DNA of 59,720 nucleotides from Leuconostoc lactis KCTC 3528 = DSM 20202 (GTDB lineage: Bacteria; Bacillota; Bacilli; Lactobacillales; Lactobacillaceae): positions 1 to 59,720 of the forward strand of contig NZ_BMWM01000009.1 of assembly GCF_014651235.1 (NCBI RefSeq), given 5' to 3'. Positions 34,957 through 45,087 of this stretch are shown one piece after another. The notes under the pieces are model-generated. The model saw nothing but the letters and a program-made list of their open reading frames with translations, did not search any database and was not told the DNA's origin. Every line of letters begins with the position of its first letter. Position 1 is the stretch's first letter. A program made the position numbers and the translations under genes.

Positions 34957-36000
34957 ATGTCAGAAAAAAATTCAACCACATTTTTTGCGACTGTTGTGTC
35001 ACAAAATCATGATTTATATACCGTTGCTAAGCATCATGCGTTGGACAACGACGTTTTGTTAGCAAAGATTTCTGGTCAGTTCGCTTACAATGTTAGCACC
35101 TCGTTAGCCTATCCTGTTGTGGGCGACATTGTGGCAATAACACATTCACCTTTTGATAAAATAGCCATTATCCATCGCGTTTGTCCGCGCAAAAGTTTAC
35201 TGTCACGCGTCACTTCTGGCAGCAGTCATACTGTTCAGCCAATTGCGGCCAATATCGACATTGTTTTTGTCACCACCTCACTTGATCAAAATTTCAATTT
35301 AAGTCGCATCGAACGTTACCTCTCTGTCGCTTGGGAAAGCGGTGCCCAACCGGCCATCATTTTGACAAAAGCTGATTTAGTTGTTGATTTAGAAACCAAA
35401 ATGGCAGCCCTTAAACAAATTGCCAAATCGTTACCTATCTTCGTGACAGACAGTCATGAGTTTGCTTCATTAAAACATTTTTTATTGGCGCAACCACAAA
35501 CTGTTGTGTTTATTGGCTCATCTGGTGTCGGAAAATCAACGTTGATCAACAATCTTCTTGGTTATGAAGCCATGCAGACGAAACAAGTTCGCATGCGTGA
35601 CCATAAAGGTAAACACGCCACTACCCATCGACAATTATTTCGATTAGAAAATGGTAGTCAGATAATCGATACGCCAGGTATGCGAGAGTTACAAATTGAT
35701 GTTGGCAATACCGAAGAAACTTTTGAAGATATTGCACTTTTGTCGCAAAACTGTCGCTATAAAAATTGCCAACATCATGGTGAACCGGATTGCGCCATTT
35801 TTTCAGCCATAGCAAGCGGTCGCTTATCTCAAAAATGCTTCGACAATTATCAAAAAATATTACGAGAAAATAAGTACACGCAAATGTCAGCATCAGAAAT
35901 TGCTGAAGATAAGTTCAATCGCTATTTTGGTAGTAAATCTGAAGCAAAGCGCGTCAGAAATCTTAAAAAAAATCGCCAAAAAGGCTATGAACAGTTTTGA
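34957..36000 (+). CDS. RsgA-like circularly permuted GTPase (paralogue type)
   Basis: RsgA checks 30S subunit maturation. This 347-residue protein has the permuted order G4 (TKAD, 137-140), G1 (GSSGVGKST, 187-195), G3 (DTPG, 238-241), and a zinc knuckle Cys266, Cys271, His273, Cys279. It is longer than the usual Firmicute RsgA of about 295 residues and has a Lys/Arg-rich tail (KSEAKRVRNLKKNRQKG), like the secondary RsgA paralogues. AAGGA lies 7 nt before the ATG. It is opposite in strand to its neighbours and next to an AT-rich gap, so it may be acquired. The housekeeping copy is not in the window. Confidence 0.88.
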   Translation: MSEKNSTTFFATVVSQNHDLYTVAKHHALDNDVLLAKISGQFAYNVSTSLAYPVVGDIVAITHSPFDKIAIIHRVCPRKSLLSRVTSGSSHTVQPIAANIDIVFVTTSLDQNFNLSRIERYLSVAWESGAQPAIILTKADLVVDLETKMAALKQIAKSLPIFVTDSHEFASLKHFLLAQPQTVVFIGSSGVGKSTLINNLLGYEAMQTKQVRMRDHKGKHATTHRQLFRLENGSQIIDTPGMRELQIDVGNTEETFEDIALLSQNCRYKNCQHHGEPDCAIFSAIASGRLSQKCFDNYQKILRENKYTQMSASEIAEDKFNRYFGSKSEAKRVRNLKKNRQKGYEQF

Positions 36001-36071
36001 CTTTATCGTGACTGCAATCATGGTGACGTTAAACCCTGATTGCAAAGCCACATCCTACACCATTGATGCAC

Positions 36072-36107
36072 AAAAAAGGTCAGATAAACGAGTATCTGAC
36101 CTTTTTT
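36072..36107. terminator. Bidirectional terminator between the RsgA-like gene and pyruvate oxidase
   Basis: A 15-bp stem (36072-36086 with 36093-36107), 6-nt loop, with A and T runs on both sides. It serves the plus-strand GTPase gene and the minus-strand oxidase gene. Confidence 0.92.
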
Positions 36108-36140
36108 GCGCACCACTCTTTAACACACTGCGGGTTGCGC

Positions 36141-37961
36141 TTAAAAACTATATTTATTACCAATAGCTGCTGCAACAACTTGTGACGTTAGGCCTTCGGC
36201 TTCAAGGAATTCGCGGAATGGCACAAGTTCTTGTGCTTCATACCGTTCTTTATAAGCCGTGATGACATCTTCGCTATACAACTTTGGATCAAGCTTTAAC
36301 GTTTCAACTGGGATTGGTCGATCTTTCGTGATTTTGGCATCAATCACAACAACGCGACCTTGGTTGTAGTAGTCAACAGCTTCTTTCACGACCCGATCAA
36401 CATCTTCAATCCGGCGCACAGTTAAGCCAACTGCCCCTTGCGCTTCCGCAATCTTCGCATAATCAACGTCGGTAAAGTCAACACCGAAGTTATACGTATT
36501 GGTATCTTCATACTTATTTTTAATGAACCCATATTCCGTATTGGTAAACACGACGTTAATCACTGGCAAATCATAACGCACGTTAGTCACCACGTCTGGA
36601 TAAGTCATTGAGAAGGCGCCATCACCCATTAAGTTCCAGACTTGTCGGTCAGGATAAGTGTTTTTAGCACCAATACCACCCGGCAACCCGATACCCATCG
36701 TGGCAAATAATGGTGACGTCCGCCACATGTTTTTAGGCGTCATATGCAGGTGACGCACTGACATTTGGGTGACATTTCCAACATCAGTTGAGAAAATCGC
36801 ATCTTCGTCGGCATACTTATTAATTGCTTGATAGACTTGATAAGCTTGCAAATCACCTTCAGTCTTTTGTTCCAAGCGATTCATATACTGACGCCAGTTT
36901 TGAATATTTTTAACATTGGCTTGCCACCATGGTGACTCAGGTACTGCGGTTACCTTGTCCAAAATTGCCGTAATGGCATCGCCAGCATCACCTAAGATCG
37001 CCACATCATTGCGGTGACGCTTACCTAGCATGGCAGGATTGCTGTCAATTTGGATAAACTTCTTAACATTGCGGAAAGTCCCTTCAACTTCTGAGAATGG
37101 GAAGTTTGTGCCCACAAACAAGACCGTATCAGCTTCCAAAACAGCTTCGTTGGCTGGTTTCCAACCAACACGGAACGTTGAGCCGGTAAAGCCTTCAAAA
37201 TCCCACTCAAATGTTTCAAAGTTCTTCCCTGTCGTAATAATCGGTGCTTTAAGCTTACGGGATAATTCTTGGACGGCTGGGCCATGTCCCATTGTCCCAA
37301 TTCCAGCATAGATGATTGGTCGCTTCGCTTGGTTCAACAGTTCTACTGCTGCATCAATATCAGCTTCGTCCACTGGGGCTGAGCGGTATTCTTTATAAGT
37401 CAAACCTGATGAATAAAGCGGTGAAGAGTAAAGTGCGTCAGCATCAATTTCCGTAAAGCCAAAATCAGCCGGGACTTCTAACACAGCAACACCACGTTTA
37501 GCAATGGCCGTGCGGATCGCATCATCAACCAAATGCGGCAATTGTTCCGCAGTGGCAACACGACGGTTATAAACAGCAATGCTTTCGTACATTGGGTTTT
37601 GGTTTAATTCCTGAAATGAATCCATGTTCAATTCACGAACAGGCTTTGAGCCCAAGATGGCTAACACTGGAATATTATCCATCGCAGCGTCATAAAGCCC
37701 ATTAATTAAATGTGTGGCCCCAGGACCACCTGATCCCACTGTCACACCCAATTTGCCACCGAATTTCCATTGCATCACAGCGGCCATTGCGCCAACTTCT
37801 TCATGTTTTACCTGAAGAAACTTAATGTCATTATCAGGATGCCCCATGGCATTCATCAAACCACTCAAAGTACCAGATGGAATCCCATACATTGTATGGA
37901 CACCCCACCCTGACATTACTTTTAGTGCCGCAAGACCCGCTGAAATTTTATTACCTGACAT
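36141..37961 (-). CDS. pox: Pyruvate oxidase, acetyl-phosphate forming
   Basis: The enzyme turns pyruvate, phosphate and O2 into acetyl phosphate, CO2 and H2O2, using thiamine diphosphate and FAD. The 606-residue protein has the glutamate of the N-terminal ThDP domain ([10 protein letters not shown]), the central FAD-domain region [16 protein letters not shown], and the ThDP/Mg motif [29 protein letters not shown] in the C-terminal domain. The ATG at 37961 has GGAGAG 6-7 nt upstream; the 16 earlier codons lie over the cre site. It is under catabolite control. AckA at 49.5 kb would turn the product into acetate and ATP. Confidence 0.95.
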   Translation of the reverse strand: MSGNKISAGLAALKVMSGWGVHTMYGIPSGTLSGLMNAMGHPDNDIKFLQVKHEEVGAMAAVMQWKFGGKLGVTVGSGGPGATHLINGLYDAAMDNIPVLAILGSKPVRELNMDSFQELNQNPMYESIAVYNRRVATAEQLPHLVDDAIRTAIAKRGVAVLEVPADFGFTEIDADALYSSPLYSSGLTYKEYRSAPVDEADIDAAVELLNQAKRPIIYAGIGTMGHGPAVQELSRKLKAPIITTGKNFETFEWDFEGFTGSTFRVGWKPANEAVLEADTVLFVGTNFPFSEVEGTFRNVKKFIQIDSNPAMLGKRHRNDVAILGDAGDAITAILDKVTAVPESPWWQANVKNIQNWRQYMNRLEQKTEGDLQAYQVYQAINKYADEDAIFSTDVGNVTQMSVRHLHMTPKNMWRTSPLFATMGIGLPGGIGAKNTYPDRQVWNLMGDGAFSMTYPDVVTNVRYDLPVINVVFTNTEYGFIKNKYEDTNTYNFGVDFTDVDYAKIAEAQGAVGLTVRRIEDVDRVVKEAVDYYNQGRVVVIDAKITKDRPIPVETLKLDPKLYSEDVITAYKERYEAQELVPFREFLEAEGLTSQVVAAAIGNKYSF

Positions 37962-37994
37962 GTTACTACTCTCCTTCAAAATATGATCGCTTTT

Positions 37995-38049
37995 TGTAAG
38001 CGCTTTCATTTCACATACTTATTATAGGTCATGGCCGATATAATAGCAA
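37995..38049 (-). promoter_or_regulatory. pox promoter with a CcpA cre box
   Basis: TTGCTA (38044-38049) and TATAAT (38021-38026) are separated by 17 nt on the minus strand. TGTAAGCGCTTTCA (37995-38008) is an almost perfect cre consensus, starting just after the predicted start of transcription (near 38014). The placement predicts repression by CcpA when good sugars are present. Confidence 0.85.
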
Positions 38050-38264
38050 GCCCCAAACCCATTACCTTCGTGATATCTAGCGTGATTAAATCAGCACTAC
38101 TAGTCATTACATGAAAAGATTATCACAAAATAACTCGCGCGCTATTGTAATGTAACTTTTTCACTGACACGTCAAATTCACTTTCCTATCCCAGTGAATT
38201 TCATGACAGCTATCATGACTACTTTCAAAATAGCCTACAACTCCTCATATCCCTCGATATAATG

Positions 38265-38298
38265 TAAAAAACGGCGGCCATTGCTGGCAGCCGTTTTT
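38265..38298 (-). terminator. topA: Terminator of the dprA-topA operon
   Basis: AAAAACGGC-GCCA pairs with TGGC-GCCGTTTTT (about 38267-38298) around TTGC, with two opposed unpaired bases. A T run follows on the minus strand. The rest of 37962-38349 holds the pox promoter; nothing else was seen. Confidence 0.88.
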
Positions 38299-38349
38299 AC
38301 TGATTTTGGTTGTGTGCCATGACCTATCTTTGATCATGATCACACAATA

Positions 38350-40455
38350 TTATTTTTGATTATCTGTTGTTACGGTTTCTTTTGGTGTTGTCCCATCAGC
38401 TAAGGTTTTATCCGTTGGCTTCTCCCAAGAGACAAAATCACAATCTGGATAGCGTGAGCAGCCATAGAATGTCCGTTGTTTCTTCGTTTTACGTTCAACC
38501 ACTTGGCCTTTATGACACTTTGGACATGTTAAGCCAATTTCTTTAATAATGGTTTGTGTATGTCGGCAATCAGGGAAACGTGCACAAGCAAAGAATTTAC
38601 CATACCGGCCCATTTTAACAATCATCGGTGATCCGCAAACCTCACAGTCCATCCCAGCTAGTTCATCATGCATAATGACTTTTTCTAAGGTTGCGGCAGC
38701 GTTATCAACTTCTTTTGAAAATGGCTTAAAGAATGCATCAATCACGGGTACCCACTGCTTATCACCCGTTTCAACTTCATCTAACTCGTGTTCAATACGA
38801 GCAGTAAACTGTGTATCCGTGACATCGGGAAAATTATCCACGACAATTTTTTGTACGATTTCCCCTAATTCCGTTGGCACAAACTTACGCGCATCAATTC
38901 TGACATAATTTCGACGTTGAATGGTATCTAGCGTTGGCGCATAAGTTGATGGTCGCCCAACCCCGTTTTCTTCTAACGCTTTAATCAGCGCTGCTTCTGT
39001 ATACCGTGCTGGTGGTAAAGTGAAATGCTGTTCCGGATTAATGTCGGCTAACCGAATCTGATCGCCAACAGCTAATGCTGGTAGCGCATTATCTTTTTCT
39101 TTTGCGGCTGGATACGCCTTGGTAAACCCTTGAAATTTAGTTTTAGACCCATTGGCCCGGAACGTCACGCCGTTTTGCTTAATCGTGACGGCCATCGTGT
39201 CCAAGATTTCAGGTGTCATTTGGCTGGCCACAAACCGTGACCAGATTAAACTATACAACTTAAACTGATCAGGGGTTAATTTATCTTTGATACTGGCGGG
39301 TGTGCGCATGACGTCCGTTGGTCGGATCGCTTCATGGGCATCTTGCGCACCTTCTGGCAAATCACCTTTTAACGGTTGGTGGCGTGAATACTCCGGCCCC
39401 CAAGTTTCATGAATATATTGTGCCGCTGCGTTGCGTGCTACGGTTGAGATACGCGTTGAATCCGTACGCATATAGGTAATCAAACCGACTTGACCAATGC
39501 CACGCCCTAAGTTAATCCCTTCATACAACTGTTGGGCGGTCATCATTGTTTTTCGCGTCCGGAAATTAAGCTGCGTGTTAGCTGTCTGTTGCATCGTTGA
39601 CGTGGTAAACGGTAGCTGCGGGTTGCGCTTCCGTTCTTTGGCTTCTACGGCAACAACCTCAAAATCCGCTTCACGATCAAGACGTTGCATGACTTCTTGC
39701 ACATGCGCCTGATCCGGCAATTTTGTTTTTTGATCATCTACGCCATAAAACGTGGCTTTGAATTTAGCCCGTGATTTTTTGAATTCAGAATCTAATGTCC
39801 AGTATTCTTCTGGTTCAAAGGCTTGAATTTCTTGTTCGCGGGCAATGATTAATCCCAACGCAACAGACTGTACGCGACCAGCTGACAAACCACGCTTAAC
39901 CGTTTTCCAAAGAATTGGTGAAATGGAATAACCCACTAAGCGATCAAGGATACGTCGCGCTTGTTGCGCATCAACGAGGTCCTGATTAATTGTCCGTGGT
40001 GTTTTAAAAGCGTTTTTGACCGTATCTTTGGTAATTTCATTAAACACAACGCGATTCGGTTGGTCCTGATCCAAATCAAGCAGATGTTGTAAGTGCCAAG
40101 CAATGGCTTCCCCTTCACGATCCGGATCGCTTGCCAAATAAACTTTTTTAGCCGCTTTTGCTTCCTTACGCAGTCCCTTGATCACATCCCCTTTACCACG
40201 AATCGTAATGTACTTCGGATCGTAATCATTATCAACATCAACACCTAAAGTGGACTTCGGCAAATCACGCACATGCCCAAGACTGGCAATAACTTTATAC
40301 GTACTCCCTAAGTATTTTTCAATTGTTTTAGCCTTTGATGGACTTTCCACAATCACTAAATTTTTCTTGGCTTTAGTCGTCGTCTTGCGCTTTGCCGGCT
40401 TTTTGGTTGCTGTTTTTTTTGTTGTTTTTGTCGCTTTTTTTGCTGTATCTACCAT
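38350..40455 (-). CDS. topA: DNA topoisomerase I
   Basis: TopA relaxes negative supercoils. The 701-residue protein starts with a basic Thr/Lys-rich head of about 31 residues (repeats like TTKK), then TOPRIM ([13 protein letters not shown]), the active-site [13 protein letters not shown] near residue 325, and two C-terminal four-cysteine zinc ribbons (CEVCGSP...CARFPDC and CPKCHKG...CSRYPDC). A short acidic/polar tail ends it. The start ATG has a weak TAGG site. It follows dprA by 38 nt, the conserved Firmicute dprA-topA order. Confidence 0.97.
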   Translation of the reverse strand: MVDTAKKATKTTKKTATKKPAKRKTTTKAKKNLVIVESPSKAKTIEKYLGSTYKVIASLGHVRDLPKSTLGVDVDNDYDPKYITIRGKGDVIKGLRKEAKAAKKVYLASDPDREGEAIAWHLQHLLDLDQDQPNRVVFNEITKDTVKNAFKTPRTINQDLVDAQQARRILDRLVGYSISPILWKTVKRGLSAGRVQSVALGLIIAREQEIQAFEPEEYWTLDSEFKKSRAKFKATFYGVDDQKTKLPDQAHVQEVMQRLDREADFEVVAVEAKERKRNPQLPFTTSTMQQTANTQLNFRTRKTMMTAQQLYEGINLGRGIGQVGLITYMRTDSTRISTVARNAAAQYIHETWGPEYSRHQPLKGDLPEGAQDAHEAIRPTDVMRTPASIKDKLTPDQFKLYSLIWSRFVASQMTPEILDTMAVTIKQNGVTFRANGSKTKFQGFTKAYPAAKEKDNALPALAVGDQIRLADINPEQHFTLPPARYTEAALIKALEENGVGRPSTYAPTLDTIQRRNYVRIDARKFVPTELGEIVQKIVVDNFPDVTDTQFTARIEHELDEVETGDKQWVPVIDAFFKPFSKEVDNAAATLEKVIMHDELAGMDCEVCGSPMIVKMGRYGKFFACARFPDCRHTQTIIKEIGLTCPKCHKGQVVERKTKKQRTFYGCSRYPDCDFVSWEKPTDKTLADGTTPKETVTTDNQK

Positions 40456-40493
40456 TTGATATACCTACCAATCACTTCTTATTATATAGCATA

Positions 40494-41360
40494 TCAGATT
40501 GTATCTAGGTTTTGGACACTTTCGAGAATACCGGTTGGTTTTGCGACTAATTTTGCACCCAATTGAATCAATTCATGAGTGCCTTGTGCGGTTGCTGAAA
40601 AAATTGTCCCCAGCACTGCTAGGACATCACGATTTTCCTGTAAGGCAAAATTAGCCGTGATTAAACTACCTGAATGTTGTTTCGCTTCAACAACTAATGT
40701 CGCTGATGACAGCCCAGCAATGATACGGTTACGCGCGGGAAAATGGGATTTTTGCGGTCTGGTGCCAGGTGGATATTCGCTTAAGACCAATCCTTGTTCG
40801 CCAATTTGGGTTTGCAAGTGATGGTGCGCTTTGGGATAAGCCACATCGATACCTGTACCAATGACGGCAATCGGTACGCCACGTTGTGCCAACGTCATTT
40901 GATACGCCATCACATCAATGCCTTTTGCTAAACCCGACACAATCGCGACGTCTTGCCGCACGACATCAGGTAATAACGACCGCAACACGGCTAGACCATA
41001 TGGCGTAGCTGTTCGCGTCCCCACAACGGATAGACTGGGTAACCTTAAAGCTTCTAGATGACCTTGATAAAACAAGACCAGTGGCGCGTCATAAATTTCT
41101 CGTAGACGACCTGGATAACACGCATCAAAATACGTCATATAAGGTGTCGACCACTGTTGCGCGCGTTCAACTGCACTACTATATGTCCGCCGGATCAAAT
41201 GATGGCTGCGTTGATCGCCAAAAGATAAAATAAGATCTAACGGCCAAGGGTAAATGGTTGGTACCTGCACCGCTGTGACGGCTGTTACCACAGCACGTGC
41301 TGCTTTAGCCCCCATACCAGCTGTCAAATGGATGGCAAGTAACTGTTGATTTAAGTTCAT
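40494..41360 (-). CDS. dprA: DNA processing protein DprA
   Basis: DprA loads RecA on incoming single-stranded DNA during natural transformation. The 288-residue protein shows the Rossmann core: LSVVGTRTATPYG, IVSGLAKGIDVMAYQ, VIGTGIDVAYPKAH, SHFPARNRIIAGLSSATLVVEA. It lacks a clear C-terminal winged helix, as in many lactic acid bacteria. AAGGAG precedes the ATG. Its presence does not by itself show competence. Confidence 0.95.
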   Translation of the reverse strand: MNLNQQLLAIHLTAGMGAKAARAVVTAVTAVQVPTIYPWPLDLILSFGDQRSHHLIRRTYSSAVERAQQWSTPYMTYFDACYPGRLREIYDAPLVLFYQGHLEALRLPSLSVVGTRTATPYGLAVLRSLLPDVVRQDVAIVSGLAKGIDVMAYQMTLAQRGVPIAVIGTGIDVAYPKAHHHLQTQIGEQGLVLSEYPPGTRPQKSHFPARNRIIAGLSSATLVVEAKQHSGSLITANFALQENRDVLAVLGTIFSATAQGTHELIQLGAKLVAKPTGILESVQNLDTI

Positions 41361-41404
41361 GTTAAACTCCTTAAATCATCATACGTTTTCGGCCACTCGT
41401 GCTC

Positions 41405-41437
41405 AAAAAAAAAACGACCTGTTACCAGATCGTTTTT
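41405..41437 (-). terminator. Terminator overlapping the ABC-F stop codon
   Basis: AAAAACGA (41410-41417) pairs with TCGTTTTT (41430-41437), with CTG/CAG pairing inside. The stop codon is in the hairpin and a T run follows on the minus strand. Confidence 0.75.
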
Positions 41438-43319
41438 AGCCTGTGACAATCTCACTCAAATATTCCCAGCGCAACATCTTTTCTTCTAACGCGGCTTCGA
41501 GTTGATCTTGTTCCTTTTGTAATTCGCCTAATTTCACATAATCCGTGCCAAATTTAGCCATTTCATCAGGAATAGCTTGAAGACGCGTTTCCAATTCGGT
41601 AATGTCGTCTTCAATCGTTTCCCATTCCTTCTTTTCATGATAAGTGAGTTTCTTTTTTGCTGGCGCAGTTGGTGTTGTTGGTTTTGGTTGGACCACTTTC
41701 GCAGCTTGAGCCGTTTTTTCTGCTGCTTGTTGGGCCAAATATTGACTAAACAAACCATCATACCGTGTCACCACGCCATCACCTTGAAACATATACAGTT
41801 GGTTCGCCACTTTATCAAGGAAATACCGATCGTGTGATACCGTCATCACGGCACCCGCAAAATCATTCAGGAAATCTTCCAAAACTGTCAATGTACTAAT
41901 ATCTAAATCATTTGTTGGTTCATCCAGTAACAACACATTGGGTTGCTGGAGCAATAGTTTCAAGAGATACAGACGGCGCTTTTCCCCACCGGACAATTTA
42001 CGAATCAACGTGCCATGCATAAACGGTGGAAATAGGAATTGTTCCAGCAGTTCAGACACACTAACTTGATTGCCATTTTTATCCGTAACCGAACTGGCCA
42101 CATCAGATAGATAAGCAATTACCCGCTTATCCTCAGGAATCGTTTCCGTTACTTGCGTATAATACGCCATCTTAACGGTCTCGCCTAACTCAATCACGCC
42201 ACTGGTTAACGGTAGTTGCCCGGCAATGGCATTCAAAAAAGTGGTCTTCCCTGCGCCATTTTCACCCGTAATCCCAATCCGATCGCCCGCCGCAACACGC
42301 AAATTAAAGTCATCCAAAATCCGTTTGTCGCCAAACTGTAACTGCGCATGCTCAATGACGATAACTTTTTTCCCTAGTCGTTGTTGTCCTAAATTCACGG
42401 CAACATCGTCATCTACCTTCAGCGTTCCCATTTGTGATTCTAGTTCAGCAAAGGCGTTTTCACGGGCTGTTTGCTTCGTTGTGCGTGCCCGTGCTGATTT
42501 ACGCATCCAGGCCAGTTCTTGCTTATAGAGCTGCTGTTGCTTGTGTTCGGCAATTCTTGACTGGGCGATCCGCTCAGCCTTGCCGGTCATATAATCCTGA
42601 TAATTCCCTTTATATTCGTATAATTCACCAAATGATAATTCGAAAATACGCGATGCCACGGCATCTAAGAAATACCGATCATGGGTCACAATCAAGACAG
42701 CGCCTTTATAATTGGCCAAAAACTTTTCCAACCAAGCAATCGAATCAAAGTCAAGATGGTTGGTTGGCTCATCAAGAATCAACAAGTCCGGGGCTTCAAT
42801 TAACACTTGGGCCAACCCCACACGCTTGCGCTGACCACCGGAAAGTTCGCTGACCTTTCGGTGTAAATCTGGCATGTGCAATTGCGTCAAAATCGCCTTA
42901 ATATGCGCTTCAGTTGTCCAAGCGTCATCACGATCCATTGCATTTTGGGCCGCCTCAAACTGTTGGGCTGCCTTCTCATCAGTCGGATGTTCACCAAAAT
43001 GTTGCAACGCATATTCGTATTGCCGAATCGTTTGAAAAATGGGTTGATCCCCCGACAAAATTGCATCCATCACGCGAGCATCTGGATCCAAGTCCGGATT
43101 CTGTGTCAAATACCCAATGGTATAGTCATTTTGCGTGATGATTTGACCGGCATCAGCTGGATTGACGCCAGCAATGGCATTCAAAAGCGAGGTTTTCCCC
43201 GACCCATTGACACCAATTAAGCCAATCCGATCACCTTCTGTGATTAAAAAAGAGATATCGTTAAATAACACTTTTTCGCCGTAAGTACTTTTTAAGTTTT
43301 CTACTCTAAATTGTTTCAT
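41436..43319 (-). CDS. ABC-F family ATPase (translation factor, Uup/EttA-like)
   Basis: The 627-residue soluble protein has two ABC domains joined by the ABC-F linker. Walker A motifs are GVNGSGKTS (near 36) and GENGAGKTT (near 350). Signatures are LSGGQRKRV and LSGGEKRRL, each followed by DEPTN. The C-terminal 80 residues are a Pro/Ala linker and a coiled coil with many Glu. ABC-F proteins act on stalled ribosomes; some give antibiotic resistance. The ATG at 43319 is chosen; earlier frame codons run through the promoter. A TATAAT box ends 7 nt before the ATG, so the message may be nearly leaderless. Confidence 0.92.
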   Translation of the reverse strand: MKQFRVENLKSTYGEKVLFNDISFLITEGDRIGLIGVNGSGKTSLLNAIAGVNPADAGQIITQNDYTIGYLTQNPDLDPDARVMDAILSGDQPIFQTIRQYEYALQHFGEHPTDEKAAQQFEAAQNAMDRDDAWTTEAHIKAILTQLHMPDLHRKVSELSGGQRKRVGLAQVLIEAPDLLILDEPTNHLDFDSIAWLEKFLANYKGAVLIVTHDRYFLDAVASRIFELSFGELYEYKGNYQDYMTGKAERIAQSRIAEHKQQQLYKQELAWMRKSARARTTKQTARENAFAELESQMGTLKVDDDVAVNLGQQRLGKKVIVIEHAQLQFGDKRILDDFNLRVAAGDRIGITGENGAGKTTFLNAIAGQLPLTSGVIELGETVKMAYYTQVTETIPEDKRVIAYLSDVASSVTDKNGNQVSVSELLEQFLFPPFMHGTLIRKLSGGEKRRLYLLKLLLQQPNVLLLDEPTNDLDISTLTVLEDFLNDFAGAVMTVSHDRYFLDKVANQLYMFQGDGVVTRYDGLFSQYLAQQAAEKTAQAAKVVQPKPTTPTAPAKKKLTYHEKKEWETIEDDITELETRLQAIPDEMAKFGTDYVKLGELQKEQDQLEAALEEKMLRWEYLSEIVTG

Positions 43320-43419
43320 ACTTCTATTATACCCAACCTTTGGCCTTTTTATCGGCTTATTTTTTTGATATACTTGGACTAACATTTTGCGAACTTTGAC
43401 GAATTTGAGGAGACGAAAC

Positions 43420-44358
43420 ATGCAATTAACTGCCGCCATTCAAAATTTTAATTTTGACCACATTTTACTGAATGCTGCTGGGGTAATGTGCCAGACAAAA
43501 GAAGAGCTCGACACAGTTCTGGCTTCCAATTACACTGGCGCCGTGGTGACAAAGTCGGCAACACCCGCCTTGCGTGAAGGTAACCCCACGCCACGTTACT
43601 ACGAAATGGCACAAAATCTTGGCACGATTAATTCAATGGGCTTGCCCAATGCTGGGTTTGACTACTACATGGATTACGTCTCACAAAAGGAAACCGATAA
43701 GCCTATTTTCTTCTCAATTGCTGGTCTTTCCAAGCAAGATAATTTAGACATGTTGCGTCGACTGGAAGCTTCAGATTTTGGCAGCTTGATTGAATTGAAT
43801 CTCTCATGTCCAAATGTCCCAGGCAAGCCCCAAACAGCTTACGACTTTGAAGCAACCGAAGCTATTTTAACCGAAGCATTCGCCTTCTTCACTAAGCCTT
43901 TGGGCGTTAAATTACCCCCATATTTTGATATTGTGCATTTTGACATGATTGCCGCTATCTTAAACAAATTCCCGCTCGCGTTTGTCAACACGATTAACTC
44001 AATTGGTAATGGCTTGGTCATTGATCCTGAAACTGATACTGTTGTGATTAAGCCAAAAGCTGGCTTTGGTGGTTTGGGTGGCACAATTGTGAAAGCCACG
44101 GCCTTAGCTAATGTTCGGGCTTTGCGTGATCGCTTGCGTGATGATATCAAAATTATTGGTACTGGTGGTGTCACAACTGGCCGTGATGTTTATGACCATG
44201 TGTTATGTGGGGCCGATTTGGTTGAAGTCGGCTCACAATTGGCGGTTGAAGGCATTGGCGTCTTTGAACGGCTGGAAACTGAATTAGCCGCCATTTTAGC
44301 AGAAAAAGGCTTCACCTCATTGGATCAAGTCCGCGGTCAACTCAAAACAATCGATTAA
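43420..44358 (+). CDS. pyrD: Dihydroorotate dehydrogenase, class 1A
   Basis: The enzyme oxidises dihydroorotate to orotate, using fumarate in class 1A. The 312-residue protein has NLSCPNVPGKPQ with the catalytic Cys, NTINSIGNGLVIDPE, and the FMN phosphate loop GTGGVTTGRDVYDHVLCGAD. The ATG at 43420 follows a GAGGAG site at about 8 nt; an earlier frame start lacks it. No other pyrimidine gene is nearby, so this is an orphan pyrD diverging from the ABC-F gene. Confidence 0.95.
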   Translation: MQLTAAIQNFNFDHILLNAAGVMCQTKEELDTVLASNYTGAVVTKSATPALREGNPTPRYYEMAQNLGTINSMGLPNAGFDYYMDYVSQKETDKPIFFSIAGLSKQDNLDMLRRLEASDFGSLIELNLSCPNVPGKPQTAYDFEATEAILTEAFAFFTKPLGVKLPPYFDIVHFDMIAAILNKFPLAFVNTINSIGNGLVIDPETDTVVIKPKAGFGGLGGTIVKATALANVRALRDRLRDDIKIIGTGGVTTGRDVYDHVLCGADLVEVGSQLAVEGIGVFERLETELAAILAEKGFTSLDQVRGQLKTID

Positions 44359-44360
44359 TA

Positions 44361-44389
44361 AAAAGCAATCCACATGGATTGCTTTTTTT
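44361..44389. terminator. Bidirectional terminator between pyrD and the FecCD permease
   Basis: AAAAGCAATCCA (44361-44372) pairs with TGGATTGCTTTT (44375-44386) with a 2-nt gap, followed by T. It closes pyrD on the plus strand and the heme operon on the minus strand. Confidence 0.9.
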
Positions 44390-44394
44390 AGTGC

Positions 44395-45087
44395 TTAAGT
44401 ATCAAAATAGCGGTGCCCGGCCACTGTGACCTGATGTTGAATCGTGGTCTGGAAAACAGCGGATAATAACGTATCCAACGCAGTTGGCAACAACCGTTGC
44501 TGCGCACTGCCACCAAACCAAAAACGTACTAATTGCGCTACGATTAGCCCCACAAAAAAAATCGTCCCTAATACAGCACTCACCGCACCAATATAACCGG
44601 CTGCAACGAGCTGCCAGGGCCAACTTAATCGTGATTCAGGATAGCCCAGACGCGCAATATGGCCCTGCGACAAAGCAAATAATGCTAATTGTGCCGATCG
44701 TAATTGTATGAAGATTAACCCCAGCAAGCCAATCACGGTTAACAACCAAGTGTCGGTCACGGTCACATTGGCCAATGATTTTCCCAGCAAACCTTGTTGG
44801 TTAGTCAGTAAACTGGTGCCAGCATTGAAAAACAATGCCAAAGCGAGGCCACCCAGTGGCAACAATAAGGGTTGGTGGCCCATTTTTAAGACACTGCGGC
44901 GCAACACGACTAACCACCCCATCGCCAGCACGGCCCCAATGGCCACGCGATAGGTCAGCGCGGGCGCCCAAACCACCGTCAATAAGGCTAGGCCTAACTC
45001 ACTGCCACTCGCCAAACCTAGCATACTGGCATCAATATAGTGATGTCGTAAAGTTGTTTGGAAAATCAAGGCACTAACTGCTAGCAT
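44395..45087 (-). CDS. FecCD-family ABC permease, N-terminally short
   Basis: The protein is related to heme/siderophore importer permeases. Blocks such as LALFFNAGTSLL and LGTIFFVGLIVAQLVRFWFGG fit FecCD. The frame begins at a point equal to helix 2 of the family (MLAVSALIFQTTLRHHYIDASMLGLASGSELG), so about 60-80 N-terminal residues, including helix 1, are missing. The start chosen is the ATG at 45087, overlapping the SBP stop (ATGCTAG); an ATG 18 nt earlier is also possible. No ATPase gene follows. It may be a truncated remnant or a minimal permease. Confidence 0.75.
   Translation of the reverse strand: MLAVSALIFQTTLRHHYIDASMLGLASGSELGLALLTVVWAPALTYRVAIGAVLAMGWLVVLRRSVLKMGHQPLLLPLGGLALALFFNAGTSLLTNQQGLLGKSLANVTVTDTWLLTVIGLLGLIFIQLRSAQLALFALSQGHIARLGYPESRLSWPWQLVAAGYIGAVSAVLGTIFFVGLIVAQLVRFWFGGSAQQRLLPTALDTLLSAVFQTTIQHQVTVAGHRYFDT

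Noticed and set aside
38549-38908. 119-residue open frame on the plus strand
   Set aside because: It is antisense to topA zinc ribbons, without a Shine-Dalgarno or recognisable motif.
42434-42853. 139-residue open frame on the plus strand
   Set aside because: It lies entirely opposite the ABC-F gene, is rich in His, Arg and Pro, has no ribosome-binding site, and resembles no protein.
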